A stretch of 64,000 bases of DNA, from NCBI RefSeq assembly GCF_022179325.1, contig NZ_BPQQ01000001.1, forward strand, positions 23,148 through 87,147, written 5' to 3'. The notes under the pieces are model-generated. The model saw only the letters and a list, made by a program, of their open reading frames with translations. It had not been told where the DNA came from and did not search any database. Origin of the DNA: Methylobacterium isbiliense (GTDB lineage Bacteria > Pseudomonadota > Alphaproteobacteria > Rhizobiales > Beijerinckiaceae). Positions 17,167-25,023 of the stretch are shown one piece after another; position 1 is the first letter of the stretch, and every line of letters starts with the position of its first letter. The position numbers and the translations under genes were made by a program.

Positions 17167-17591
17167 TGCTCTATCTCTGGATCAAGGCCGGCCACGTGGT
17201 GGCGATCATCGCCTGGATGGCCGCCATGCTCTACCTGCCGCGCCTGTTCGTCTATCACAGCGCCCTGCCGGCCGGGTCGCCGCAGGGCGAGACCTTCAAG
17301 GTGATGGAGCGTCGCCTGCTGAAGGCGATCATGACCCCCGCGATGATCGCCACCTGGGTGCTCGGGATCGCGCTCGTGGTGATGAGCGGCGCCTACACGC
17401 AGGGCTGGATGCACGCCAAGTTCGCGCTGGTCCTCGCCATGAGCGGCCTGCACGGCTGGTTCGCGCGCATGGTCAAGGACTTCGCGGCCGACCGCAACGC
17501 GCGCGCGCCGCGTTTCTTCCGCATCGTCAACGAGGTGCCGACGCTCCTGATGATCGCCATCGTGATCCTGGTGATCGTGAAGCCGTTCTGA
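17166..17591 (+). CDS. hemJ: Protoporphyrinogen oxidase HemJ
   Basis: A 141-residue integral membrane protein of the HemJ (UPF0093) family with about four transmembrane segments. G-H-V-V-A-I-I-A-W near the N-terminus carries the conserved histidine thought to bind heme, and the N-E-V-P-T-L-L-M segment before the last helix is typical. It oxidises protoporphyrinogen IX to protoporphyrin IX, a later step in the same pathway as hemE, with which it shares an ATGA overlap. Confidence 0.92.
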   Translation: MLYLWIKAGHVVAIIAWMAAMLYLPRLFVYHSALPAGSPQGETFKVMERRLLKAIMTPAMIATWVLGIALVVMSGAYTQGWMHAKFALVLAMSGLHGWFARMVKDFAADRNARAPRFFRIVNEVPTLLMIAIVILVIVKPF

Positions 17592-17602
17592 GACGCCGAG
17601 CC

Positions 17603-18487
17603 ATGACCGCCATCGAGACCCGCCGCCTGACCCTCGCACTGCCCTCCGGCCCGGTGACCATCGGCTGCGACGTGTTCGGGGAGGGTCCCGACGCGCTGCT
17701 CCTGCCGGCGCTGTCCTCCATCGCCACCCGCGAGGAGATGCGCCCGCTGGCCGAGGCCCTCCCCGGCTTCCGCTGCCATGTGCCGGACTGGCCGGGCTTC
17801 GGGGCGGAGCCGCGGGCGCGGCTGCCGCTCTCGCCGGCCGCGCTGCACAGCTTTCTCGACGCGCTGCTCGCCGCCCTGCCGGGACCCTACGCGCTGGGGA
17901 TCGGGGCCGGGCACGCGGCGGGCTACCTGCTGGCGGCGGCGCGCCGGCATCCGGGGACATTCGGGCGCCTCGTCCTCGTCGCGCCGACCTGGCGCGGGCC
18001 GCTGCCGACCGCGATGGGCGAGGCGCGCCGCCCGCTCTTCGGGCGCCTGCGCCGGGCCGTGGAGGCGCCGGTCCTCGGCCACCTCCTCTACAGGATCAAT
18101 CTCAGCACGCCGGTCATCGCCCGGATGATGCGCGCCCACGTCTACGCGGATCCGGCCCGGGTCACGCCCGATCTGCTCGCCGACAAGGCCCGGGTGGCGC
18201 GCCAGCCGGGCGCCCGCTTCGGCACCGCGGCCTTCGTCACCGGCGGCCTCGATCCGGTCGAGACCCGCGCGGAGTTCCTCACCCTGTTCGGACCGGGCCT
18301 GCCGCCGGTGCTGGTGCTGCGCCCGGACAAGGCCCCCCGCCGCTCCGGCGCCGAGATGGATGCGCTCGCCGCCGCCCCGGGCGTCGCGACCGCCCGGGTC
18401 CCGGGCGCGCTGGCGGCCCACGAGGAGCACGCCGAGGCCGTGGCGGCTGCGATCCTGACGGGGGGGCACCCCGAGGCAGGGTCCTAG
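17603..18487 (+). CDS. Alpha/beta-hydrolase-fold protein, apparently without Ser nucleophile
   Basis: A 294-residue protein with the order of an alpha/beta hydrolase: an oxyanion-like segment L-L-P-A-L-S-S-I, V-P-D-W-P-G-F-G after strand 4, the nucleophile-elbow region, and a late Asp/His region (A-H-E-E-H). At the elbow the usual G-x-S-x-G is replaced by I-G-A-G-H-A-A-G, so no serine is visible. It could be a binding protein or use another residue. It lies 11 bp after hemJ and is probably co-transcribed with hemE-hemJ. The TAG stop overlaps the convergent mnhG stop within a shared CTAG. Confidence 0.8.
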   Translation: MTAIETRRLTLALPSGPVTIGCDVFGEGPDALLLPALSSIATREEMRPLAEALPGFRCHVPDWPGFGAEPRARLPLSPAALHSFLDALLAALPGPYALGIGAGHAAGYLLAAARRHPGTFGRLVLVAPTWRGPLPTAMGEARRPLFGRLRRAVEAPVLGHLLYRINLSTPVIARMMRAHVYADPARVTPDLLADKARVARQPGARFGTAAFVTGGLDPVETRAEFLTLFGPGLPPVLVLRPDKAPRRSGAEMDALAAAPGVATARVPGALAAHEEHAEAVAAAILTGGHPEAGS

Positions 18488-18822
18488 GGCTCGGGCGGTG
18501 CGCCCGGGTGGCCTTCGGCCCGGTCGCGGTAGGCGGCCGCGCGGCCGAGGAGCAGCAGGGTCACGGGCGTCGTCACGATCACGAACAGGGCGATGAGCCC
18601 GTCGCGCAGCACCACCCGCCCCTCCGCGACCGAGAAGAACAGCGACGAGGCCGCCACCACCAGGAACAGGCCCAGCGTCGCGCACAGGGACGGCGCGTGG
18701 ACCCGCTCGTAGAAATGCGACAGGCGCACGAGGCCGAGCGCCCCGACGAAGGAGACCGCCGCTCCCGCGAGCGCGAGGCCGACCACGAGGCAGGCCGCCC
18801 AGACCGGCAGGTCGGCGCTCAC
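18484..18822 (-). CDS. mnhG: Monovalent cation/proton antiporter subunit G
   Basis: A 112-residue membrane protein with three hydrophobic helices and the MnhG/PhaG signature G-L-V-R-L-S-H-F-Y-E-R-V-H-A-P. It is the last gene of the Mrp operon. It starts at GTG 18822, whose last two bases lie in the TGA of mnhF (GTGA). MrpG is a small subunit of the large hetero-oligomeric Na+(K+)/H+ antiporter. Confidence 0.9.
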   Translation of the reverse strand: MSADLPVWAACLVVGLALAGAAVSFVGALGLVRLSHFYERVHAPSLCATLGLFLVVAASSLFFSVAEGRVVLRDGLIALFVIVTTPVTLLLLGRAAAYRDRAEGHPGAPPEP

Positions 18823-19115
18823 CGGATCACCTCGCCCTGCATCAGGAACTTGGCGAGCGCCACCGTGGCGGTGAAGCCGACGAGACCGATGATCAGGGCG
18901 GCCTCGAAGGCGAGGCCGCTGCCCTGGCGCATGCCCAGCACCAGGATCAGCAGCAGGCCGTTGACGTAGAGGGCATCGAGCGCGAGCACCCGGTCCTGGG
19001 CGCGGGGGCCGCGCAGCATCCGCCACGCGCAGAGGGTCATGGCCAGCACGAGGAGCACGGCCGCGAGGGCCAGCCCCCAGGAGAGAATCAGGCTGGTCAG
19101 GGGCAGGGGGCTCAC
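18819..19115 (-). CDS. mnhF: Monovalent cation/proton antiporter subunit F
   Basis: A 98-residue protein with three transmembrane segments and the MrpF block R-M-L-R-G-P-R-A-Q-D-R-V-L-A-L-D-A. It starts at GTG 19115, overlapping the mnhE stop as GTGA, and its own stop overlaps the mnhG start in the same way. The longer open frame to 19679 is a continuation across mnhE and was not used. Confidence 0.9.
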   Translation of the reverse strand: MSPLPLTSLILSWGLALAAVLLVLAMTLCAWRMLRGPRAQDRVLALDALYVNGLLLILVLGMRQGSGLAFEAALIIGLVGFTATVALAKFLMQGEVIR

Positions 19116-19606
19116 GGGAAGATCTCCAGCAGCAGGCCCTCGTAGCGTGCCTTGATCCGGGCCGGCCAGTCGGCCTCGTCGAGGTCGAGCACGTGCAGGA
19201 GCAGCCGTCCGGTCCGCGGATCGTGCTGGACCCAGAGCGTCCCGGGGGCACTGGTGAGGATGATGGCAAGCGCCGTCAGCCCGGCGCGACTGGTGATGGC
19301 GAGCGGCACGTGCACGAAGCCGCTGCGCCGCTCGCCCGGGCGAAGGCCCAGGATGACCCGGCCGACCGCGATGTTGGACTGCACCACGTCCGCCGCCACG
19401 CGGCCGGCGAGGACGAGGAGCGCGCGGGGCGCGCGCACCCGCAGGGGCTCCGGCCGCAGCGCCCGCAGGCTGAGCGGCACGAGAAGCCCGACCGCGAGCG
19501 CGAGGAGCCCGGTCCCCGGGGTGACCGGCGCGTTGAGGAGGAGCCACATCAGCGCGAGGCCGAAGGACAGCAGGGGATGGGGCAGGAGCCGCGCGAGCCG
19601 CCTCAC
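19112..19606 (-). CDS. mnhE: Monovalent cation/proton antiporter subunit E
   Basis: A 164-residue MrpE. Hydrophobic N-terminal segments are followed by V-V-Q-S-N-I-A-V-G-R-V-I-L and the conserved soluble part with T-S-A-P-G-T-L-W-V and L-L-L-H-V-L-D-L-D. It starts at GTG 19606 in a GTGA overlap with mnhD. MrpE stabilises the complex in other bacteria. Confidence 0.9.
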   Translation of the reverse strand: MRRLARLLPHPLLSFGLALMWLLLNAPVTPGTGLLALAVGLLVPLSLRALRPEPLRVRAPRALLVLAGRVAADVVQSNIAVGRVILGLRPGERRSGFVHVPLAITSRAGLTALAIILTSAPGTLWVQHDPRTGRLLLHVLDLDEADWPARIKARYEGLLLEIFP

Positions 19607-21195
19607 CGGGCCGTCTCCCGCAGCACCGCATCGACGTAGCCCGCCGGGCTCGCGAGCCAGCGCGCCGTCGCCTCGGCATAGGCCAGGGCCGGCCCGCCCC
19701 ACAGGCTGAGCGCGAGGCAGCCCGCGACGAGGCCCGCCAGCGCCGCGGCCTCGGCGGTCCGCAGGGCGGGCGAGGGCCCCTCCAACGGGACCCAGAAGTT
19801 GAAGATGCCGAAGCGCAGGAGCGGGATCAGCGTGCCGAGCCCCGACAGCAGCAGCGCGCCGACGAGGAGCCAGGACGAGGCCGCGACCGGGCCTGCGGGG
19901 GCCGCGGCCCCGGCCAGCCCGGAGAGGATCGCGAGCTTGCCGATGAAGCCCGCGAGCGGCGGCAGACCCGCCAGCATCAGCGCGCAGACGAGGTAGGCCG
20001 CTCCCAGGAGCGCGACGATCGCCGGGATGTCGAGGGCGACCACGGTGTCGTCGTCCTCGAACGGATCGAGGTCCTCGTCGTCGAACACCGCCTCGGTGGC
20101 GGAGGCCGCCGGATCGCGCCCGCGCTGGAGGATCTCGGCGAGGAGGAAGAGGGTGGCGGCCGCCAGCGTCGAGCCGGCGAGATAGAACAGCGCGCCCGAC
20201 ACCGCCGCGGCGCTGCCGGACCCGAGCGCCGCCAGCACCGTGCCCGAGGAGATCATCACGGCGAAGCCCGCAGCCCTTGCGAGGTCCCGCGCGGCGAGGA
20301 GGCCGAAGGTGCCGAAGGCCAGGGTGGCGATGCCGCCGGCGAGCAGCCACTGCGCCCCGAACCCGGCCGAGGCGCCGCTCTCCGCCCCGAACAGCAGCAG
20401 GCTCAGCCGCACCACGACGTAGACCCCGACCTTGCTCAGGATCGACAGGATGGCCGCCGCAGGCGCGCTCGCCGCCGCGTAGGCCGGGGGCAGCCAGAAC
20501 CCGAGCGGCCACAGGCTCGACTTGATCAGGAAGGTCACGCCCAGGAAGGCGGCCCCGACCTCGAACAGCGAGCGCTCGGCCGGGCCGAGGAGCGGCAGGC
20601 GCCGGGCGAGGTCGGCCATCGAGAGGGTGCCGGTATTGGCGTAGACGAGGCTGACGCCGATCAGGAAGAACAGCGACGCCACGAGGTTCACGGCGATGTA
20701 GGCGAGCCCCGCGCGGATGCGCGCGGCGCCCGAGCCGTGCAGCACCAGCCCGTAGGAGGCGGCCAGCATCACCTCGAAGAACACGAACAGGTTGAACAGG
20801 TCCCCGGTGAGGAAGGCGCCGTTGACGCCCATCAGCAGCAGCAGGAATAGGGCGTGGAAGCGCGGCCCGGCCCGGTTCCAGCGCGACAGCGCGTAGACGA
20901 GGGCGCAGAGGCCGAGCACACTCGCGAGCACCAGCATCCCCGCCGAGAGCCTGTCGACGACCAGCACGATGCCGTAGGGCGCCGGCCAGTCCCCGAGCCG
21001 GTAGGCGAGGGCGCCGGGGGCCGCCGCGGCGGCGAGCAGGAGCCAGACCGCGATGGCGAGCAGCGCCAGCGCGGTGGCGACGCTGACGCCCGCCTTCAGG
21101 GCGTGGCGCCGCTCGTCGAGGAGGAGCAGCGCGCCCGAGACCGCGAGCGGCAGCACGACCGGCGCCACGATCAGATGGTCGGCGGGCAGGCTCAT
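19603..21195 (-). CDS. mnhD: Monovalent cation/proton antiporter subunit D
   Basis: A 530-residue polytopic membrane protein homologous to the Nuo antiporter-like subunits (NuoM/N). F-F-E-V-M-L-A-A-S-Y-G-L contains the conserved TM5 glutamate, and L-I-K-S-S-L-W-P-L-G-F-W-L-P contains the essential lysine. An acidic insertion (D-D-E-D-L-D-P-F-E-D-D-D) of more than ten residues lies in a cytoplasmic loop around residue 370. Its ATG overlaps the mnhC stop (ATGA). Confidence 0.93.
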   Translation of the reverse strand: MSLPADHLIVAPVVLPLAVSGALLLLDERRHALKAGVSVATALALLAIAVWLLLAAAAAPGALAYRLGDWPAPYGIVLVVDRLSAGMLVLASVLGLCALVYALSRWNRAGPRFHALFLLLLMGVNGAFLTGDLFNLFVFFEVMLAASYGLVLHGSGAARIRAGLAYIAVNLVASLFFLIGVSLVYANTGTLSMADLARRLPLLGPAERSLFEVGAAFLGVTFLIKSSLWPLGFWLPPAYAAASAPAAAILSILSKVGVYVVVRLSLLLFGAESGASAGFGAQWLLAGGIATLAFGTFGLLAARDLARAAGFAVMISSGTVLAALGSGSAAAVSGALFYLAGSTLAAATLFLLAEILQRGRDPAASATEAVFDDEDLDPFEDDDTVVALDIPAIVALLGAAYLVCALMLAGLPPLAGFIGKLAILSGLAGAAAPAGPVAASSWLLVGALLLSGLGTLIPLLRFGIFNFWVPLEGPSPALRTAEAAALAGLVAGCLALSLWGGPALAYAEATARWLASPAGYVDAVLRETAR

Positions 21196-21536
21196 CGGTC
21201 GGGCTCCCGGCCGTCGACGTGGTCGCTCCCCGCGATGCCGCGGGCAGCCAGCAGCACGACGAGGAACAGGGCGGTCAGCGCGAAGCTGATGACGAGGGCC
21301 GTCAGCACCAGCGCCTGCGGCAGCGGGTCGGCGTAGAGGGTCGGATCGTTGGCCTCCGGGCTCGCCAGCACCGGCGGGGCGCCGACCCGCAGCCGCCCCA
21401 TCGCGAACACGAACAGGTTGACCGCGTAGCCGAGCAGGGTCAGCCCGATCGCCACCTGGAAGCTGCGCGGGCGCAGGATCAGCCAGACGCCCGCGGCGGC
21501 AAGGCCGCCGATGCCGGCGGCGAGCACGGCCTCCAT
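21192..21536 (-). CDS. mnhC: Monovalent cation/proton antiporter subunit C
   Basis: A 114-residue NuoK-like subunit with three transmembrane helices, G-L-T-L-L-G-Y-A-V-N-L in the second and D-P-L-P-Q-A-L-V-L-T-A-L-V-I in the third, both typical of MrpC. ATG 21536 shares one base with the mnhA TGA; GTG 21539 is an alternative start. Confidence 0.92.
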   Translation of the reverse strand: MEAVLAAGIGGLAAAGVWLILRPRSFQVAIGLTLLGYAVNLFVFAMGRLRVGAPPVLASPEANDPTLYADPLPQALVLTALVISFALTALFLVVLLAARGIAGSDHVDGREPDR

Positions 21537-24460
21537 CACGCCTCCTCCCGCTGGGGCAGCCCGGCGGCCTCGGCGCGGGCGCGGCGCAGGGACTGGCGGG
21601 CGAGGGCGACGAGCATCAGCACCGTGGCGCCCACCACCAGCACGACGACGCCGAGATCGAACAGGAGCGCGCTCGCGAGCGGAATCTTGCCGAGGCCCGG
21701 AATCTCCGCGTAGGCGAAGGCCGTGGTGAGGAAGGGCCGCCCGAACAGCCAGGAGCCCGCCCCGACGCCCGCCGCCACAAGGAGGCCGCAGCCGATCCAG
21801 GTCACCGGCCGGATCGCCAGCCGCTCGTCCACCCAGCGGGCGCCGTGGGCCATGTATTGCAGCACGAAGGCGATCGAGAGCGCGATGCCCGCCGCGAAGC
21901 CGCCGCCCGGCAGGTCGTGGCCGCGCAGGAAGAGGTGCAGGGCGAGCACGACCAGGACGGGAAACAGCCACGTCATCACGGTGGCGGGCACCCGCATCGC
22001 GTCGGCCATACTGTCGCCGGGGTTGCGGTCGGGCTGGGCCCTCTCCCAGGCGGCGAGCCGGCGCTGCGGGGCCGGGCGGTCCAGGCTGTCGGCGGCCGGG
22101 CGGAAGCGCCGCAGCAGGGCCAGCACGGTGAGCCCCACGATGCCGAGCACCGTGATCTCGCCCAGCGTGTCGAAGGCCCGGAAATCGACCAGCAGCACGT
22201 TGACGACGTTGCGCCCGCCGCCGCCGGAATAGACGTTCTCGACGAAGAAGCGCGCGATGCCCTCGCCGGCCGGCCGCGCCATGACCGCGTAGGACAGCCC
22301 GGCGAGGCACGCCCCGAAGGCCACCGCGAGGGCGAGGTCCGCCGCCCGGCGGCGGCGCGCCCGCGGCTTCTCGGAGGCCGGGATCGGGATGGAGCGGTCG
22401 CGCTTCGGCAGCCAGCGCAGGCCGAGCAGCAGCAGCACGGTGGTGACGACCTCGATCAGGATCTGCGTCGCGGCGAGGTCCGGTGCCGAGAGCCACGCGA
22501 AGGTGATGCAGGAGACGAGACCGGCCCCGCCCGCGAAGATGATCGCCGCGAGGCGCTGGTACTTCGCCGCCGCCGCCGCCGCGACCGCTGAGGCCCCGCC
22601 CACCAGCCACAGCAGCGCGAAGGCAGGATCGAGGCCCGCCTCCGGCAGCCGGAGGGTCGCGGGCGCGATCCCGGCGCCGTGCAGCAGGGCCGTGAGGGCG
22701 AGAACCAGGGCGACGAGGAGCAGGATCCGCAACTGGTCCTGCAGCCGCGCCGCGCCGAGCCGGTCCTCCAGCCAGCGCGCCCCCCGCTCCAGGCCGACCA
22801 TCGCCCGGTCGAACAGGCGCGCCGCGTCGAGCCGGTCGAGCAGCCAGGGACCGCCGCGCGGATTGGTGTCGATGCGCGGCCCGAGCAGGCGGTAGAGCCC
22901 CACGCCGACGACGAGGGCGGCGAGGCTGAGGGCGAGCGGGAGGTTGAACCCGTGCCACAGGCTCAGGCTGTAGGCGGGTGCGCGCTCGCCGAACACCGCC
23001 ACCACGGCGATCTCCAGGGCGGTGCCGATGATGAGGCCCGGCGCGAGCCCGACCGCGACGCAGGCCACCACCAGCGCCTCGACCGGGAAGCGCATCCAGC
23101 GCGGCGGCTCGTGCGGCGCCCGCGGCAGGTCGAGGGCGGGCGGTCCGAAGAAGGTCTGGCGGATGAAGCGCAGCGAGTAGAGCACCGACAGGGCGCTCGC
23201 GACGGCCGCGACGAGCGGCAGGCCGGCGTTGAGCGCCCGGTCGTGCGTGCCCGCCACCGCCTCGGCCAGGAACATCTCCTTGGACAGGAAGCCGTTCAGG
23301 AGCGGCACCCCGGCCATCGCGGCCGCCGCCACCATCGCGAGCGTGGCGGTGACCGGCATCGCGCGGCGCAGGCCGCTCAGGCGGCGCAGGTCCCGGGTGC
23401 CGGTCTCGTGGTCGATGATCCCCGCCGCCATGAACAGCGACGCCTTGAAGGTGGCGTGGTTGACCGTGTGGAAGATCGCCGCCACCACCGAGAGGGTGGA
23501 ATCGAGCCCGAGCAGCAGCGTGATCAGCCCGAGATGGCTGATGGTCGAGTAGGCGAGCAGCCCCTTGAGGTCGTGCTGGAACACCGCGCACCACGCCCCG
23601 AACAGCATGGTGGCGACGCCCGCCGTGCCGACGAGGATGTACCACGCATCCGTCTCGGCCAGCACCGGATAGAGCCGGATCATCAGGAAGATGCCGGCCT
23701 TCACCAGGGTCGCGGAATGCAGGTAGGCGCTCACCGGGGTCGGGGCCGCCATGGCGCGCGGCAGCCAGAAGTGGAACGGCACCTGTGCGCTCTTGGTCAG
23801 CGCACCGGCGAGCACCAGCACCAGGGCGGGCAGGTAGAGCGGGCTCTCCCGGATGCGGTCGCCCGAGGCCAGCACGGTGGCGAGATCGGTGCTGCCGACG
23901 ATGCGCCCGATCAGGATCATGCCGGCGAGCAGGCACAGGCCGCCTGCCGCCGTGACGGTGAGCGCCATGCGCGCCCCCTCGCGGGCCTGCGGCTTGCCGG
24001 ACCAGTAGCCGACCAGCAGGAACGACAGGAGGCTGGTCAGCTCCCAGAAGACCACCAGCTGGATCAGGTCGCCCGCCAGGACTACGCCCTGCATCGCCCC
24101 CATGAAGGCGAGCAGGAGCGAGAAGAAGCGCGAGGCCGAGTCCCCCGGAGCCATGTAGTAGCGCGCGTAGAGCGCCACGAGCGCGCCGATGCCGAGGACG
24201 AGGAGCGAGAACAGCCACGCCAGCCCGTCGATGCGCAGGGTGACGGCGAGGCCGAGGGAGGGCAGCCAGGAGAAGGACACGGCGGCCGAGCGGCCCGAGG
24301 CCACCGCCGGGATCAGGGCGAGGACGCAGCCGAGGCCGACCAGCGCCGAGAGCCCGGCGAGCCCGGCGGCGGCATCCCGCGCGCGGCGCGGCAGGAGGGC
24401 GGCCCCCAGCGCGCCCGCGAAGGGCAGCACGGCGGCCGCGACGAGAAGCTCATCCGTCAT
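21536..24460 (-). CDS. mnhA: Monovalent cation/proton antiporter subunit A fused to subunit B
   Basis: A 974-residue polytopic protein. Residues about 1-500 form the NuoL-like MrpA core, including F-W-E-L-T-S-L-L-S-F-L with the TM5 Glu, T-K-S-A-Q-V-P-F-H-F-W-L-P with the essential Lys, and H-A-T-F-K-A-S-L-F. About 570-720 is the MrpA C-terminal NuoJ-like part. From about 800 a complete MrpB domain follows (H-L-F-L-R-G-H-D-L-P-G-G-G-F-A-A-G), fused as in the Pha systems of rhizobia. It is the first gene of the operon. The complex exchanges external protons for cytoplasmic Na+ or K+, supporting pH and salt homeostasis. Confidence 0.94.
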   Translation of the reverse strand: MTDELLVAAAVLPFAGALGAALLPRRARDAAAGLAGLSALVGLGCVLALIPAVASGRSAAVSFSWLPSLGLAVTLRIDGLAWLFSLLVLGIGALVALYARYYMAPGDSASRFFSLLLAFMGAMQGVVLAGDLIQLVVFWELTSLLSFLLVGYWSGKPQAREGARMALTVTAAGGLCLLAGMILIGRIVGSTDLATVLASGDRIRESPLYLPALVLVLAGALTKSAQVPFHFWLPRAMAAPTPVSAYLHSATLVKAGIFLMIRLYPVLAETDAWYILVGTAGVATMLFGAWCAVFQHDLKGLLAYSTISHLGLITLLLGLDSTLSVVAAIFHTVNHATFKASLFMAAGIIDHETGTRDLRRLSGLRRAMPVTATLAMVAAAAMAGVPLLNGFLSKEMFLAEAVAGTHDRALNAGLPLVAAVASALSVLYSLRFIRQTFFGPPALDLPRAPHEPPRWMRFPVEALVVACVAVGLAPGLIIGTALEIAVVAVFGERAPAYSLSLWHGFNLPLALSLAALVVGVGLYRLLGPRIDTNPRGGPWLLDRLDAARLFDRAMVGLERGARWLEDRLGAARLQDQLRILLLVALVLALTALLHGAGIAPATLRLPEAGLDPAFALLWLVGGASAVAAAAAAKYQRLAAIIFAGGAGLVSCITFAWLSAPDLAATQILIEVVTTVLLLLGLRWLPKRDRSIPIPASEKPRARRRRAADLALAVAFGACLAGLSYAVMARPAGEGIARFFVENVYSGGGGRNVVNVLLVDFRAFDTLGEITVLGIVGLTVLALLRRFRPAADSLDRPAPQRRLAAWERAQPDRNPGDSMADAMRVPATVMTWLFPVLVVLALHLFLRGHDLPGGGFAAGIALSIAFVLQYMAHGARWVDERLAIRPVTWIGCGLLVAAGVGAGSWLFGRPFLTTAFAYAEIPGLGKIPLASALLFDLGVVVLVVGATVLMLVALARQSLRRARAEAAGLPQREEA

Positions 24461-25023
24461 GAGGCCGGACCATCCCTGGCCGCCGGGCCTCAGACCGGGC
24501 CACGCAGCGCGCCCGGACCGGTGCGCCGGCCGGTTCGCGAGCCTGCGCCGAGCCTGTGCCGAAGATGGCGCCGCGTGCCCTGTCGTCGAGGATGCGGGCG
24601 CGCGACGGTGTGTTCGGGACGATGCTCACGCAATCGGGGCCGCTCGCGAGGGATTGAGGGTTCGTGGTCTCAGGTAGCGCTAGGTCGGGGCCAAGCAACC
24701 CCCGGGACGCGGAACGCCGGGCCCGGGCGATGACGTGCGAGGGCCGCGCGATCATCGTTCCGGCGTCGCCGCCCGGTCCGTCATGCTCCGGCTTGGTGCC
24801 GCGCGCCGCTTTCCGTTGGCCGCGTGCGCCCTCGCCCCGTCCCTCGTATTGCTATCGGCCGGGGGCTGCATTAGCTGGACTTGGCCGCACGGACGCCTTG
24901 CATCGCGGGTGCGGGGCCGAACGATGCAAGGCCCGGCGAGCCGGCCCGATGGCAGATCGCCGCGGAGAAGGCGGGGATCCGCAGCAGAGGGCTCCGGATC
25001 GGGGCTGAGGGGATCGCGCCGAC
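24461..25023. other. Intergenic region between divergent mnh and kai operons
   Basis: About 560 bp between divergently transcribed operons, presumably holding both promoters. No gene is convincing. A frame from ATG 24783 begins like a lipoprotein signal but turns Arg-rich and runs into kaiC. A gagggga element at 25007-25013 is the likely ribosome-binding site for kaiC. Confidence 0.5.

Noticed and set aside
22679-24733. 684-residue frame on the plus strand
   Set aside because: It is the antisense of mnhA, rich in Arg/Glu/His/Gln, typical of the shadow of a GC-rich gene; it has no family features.
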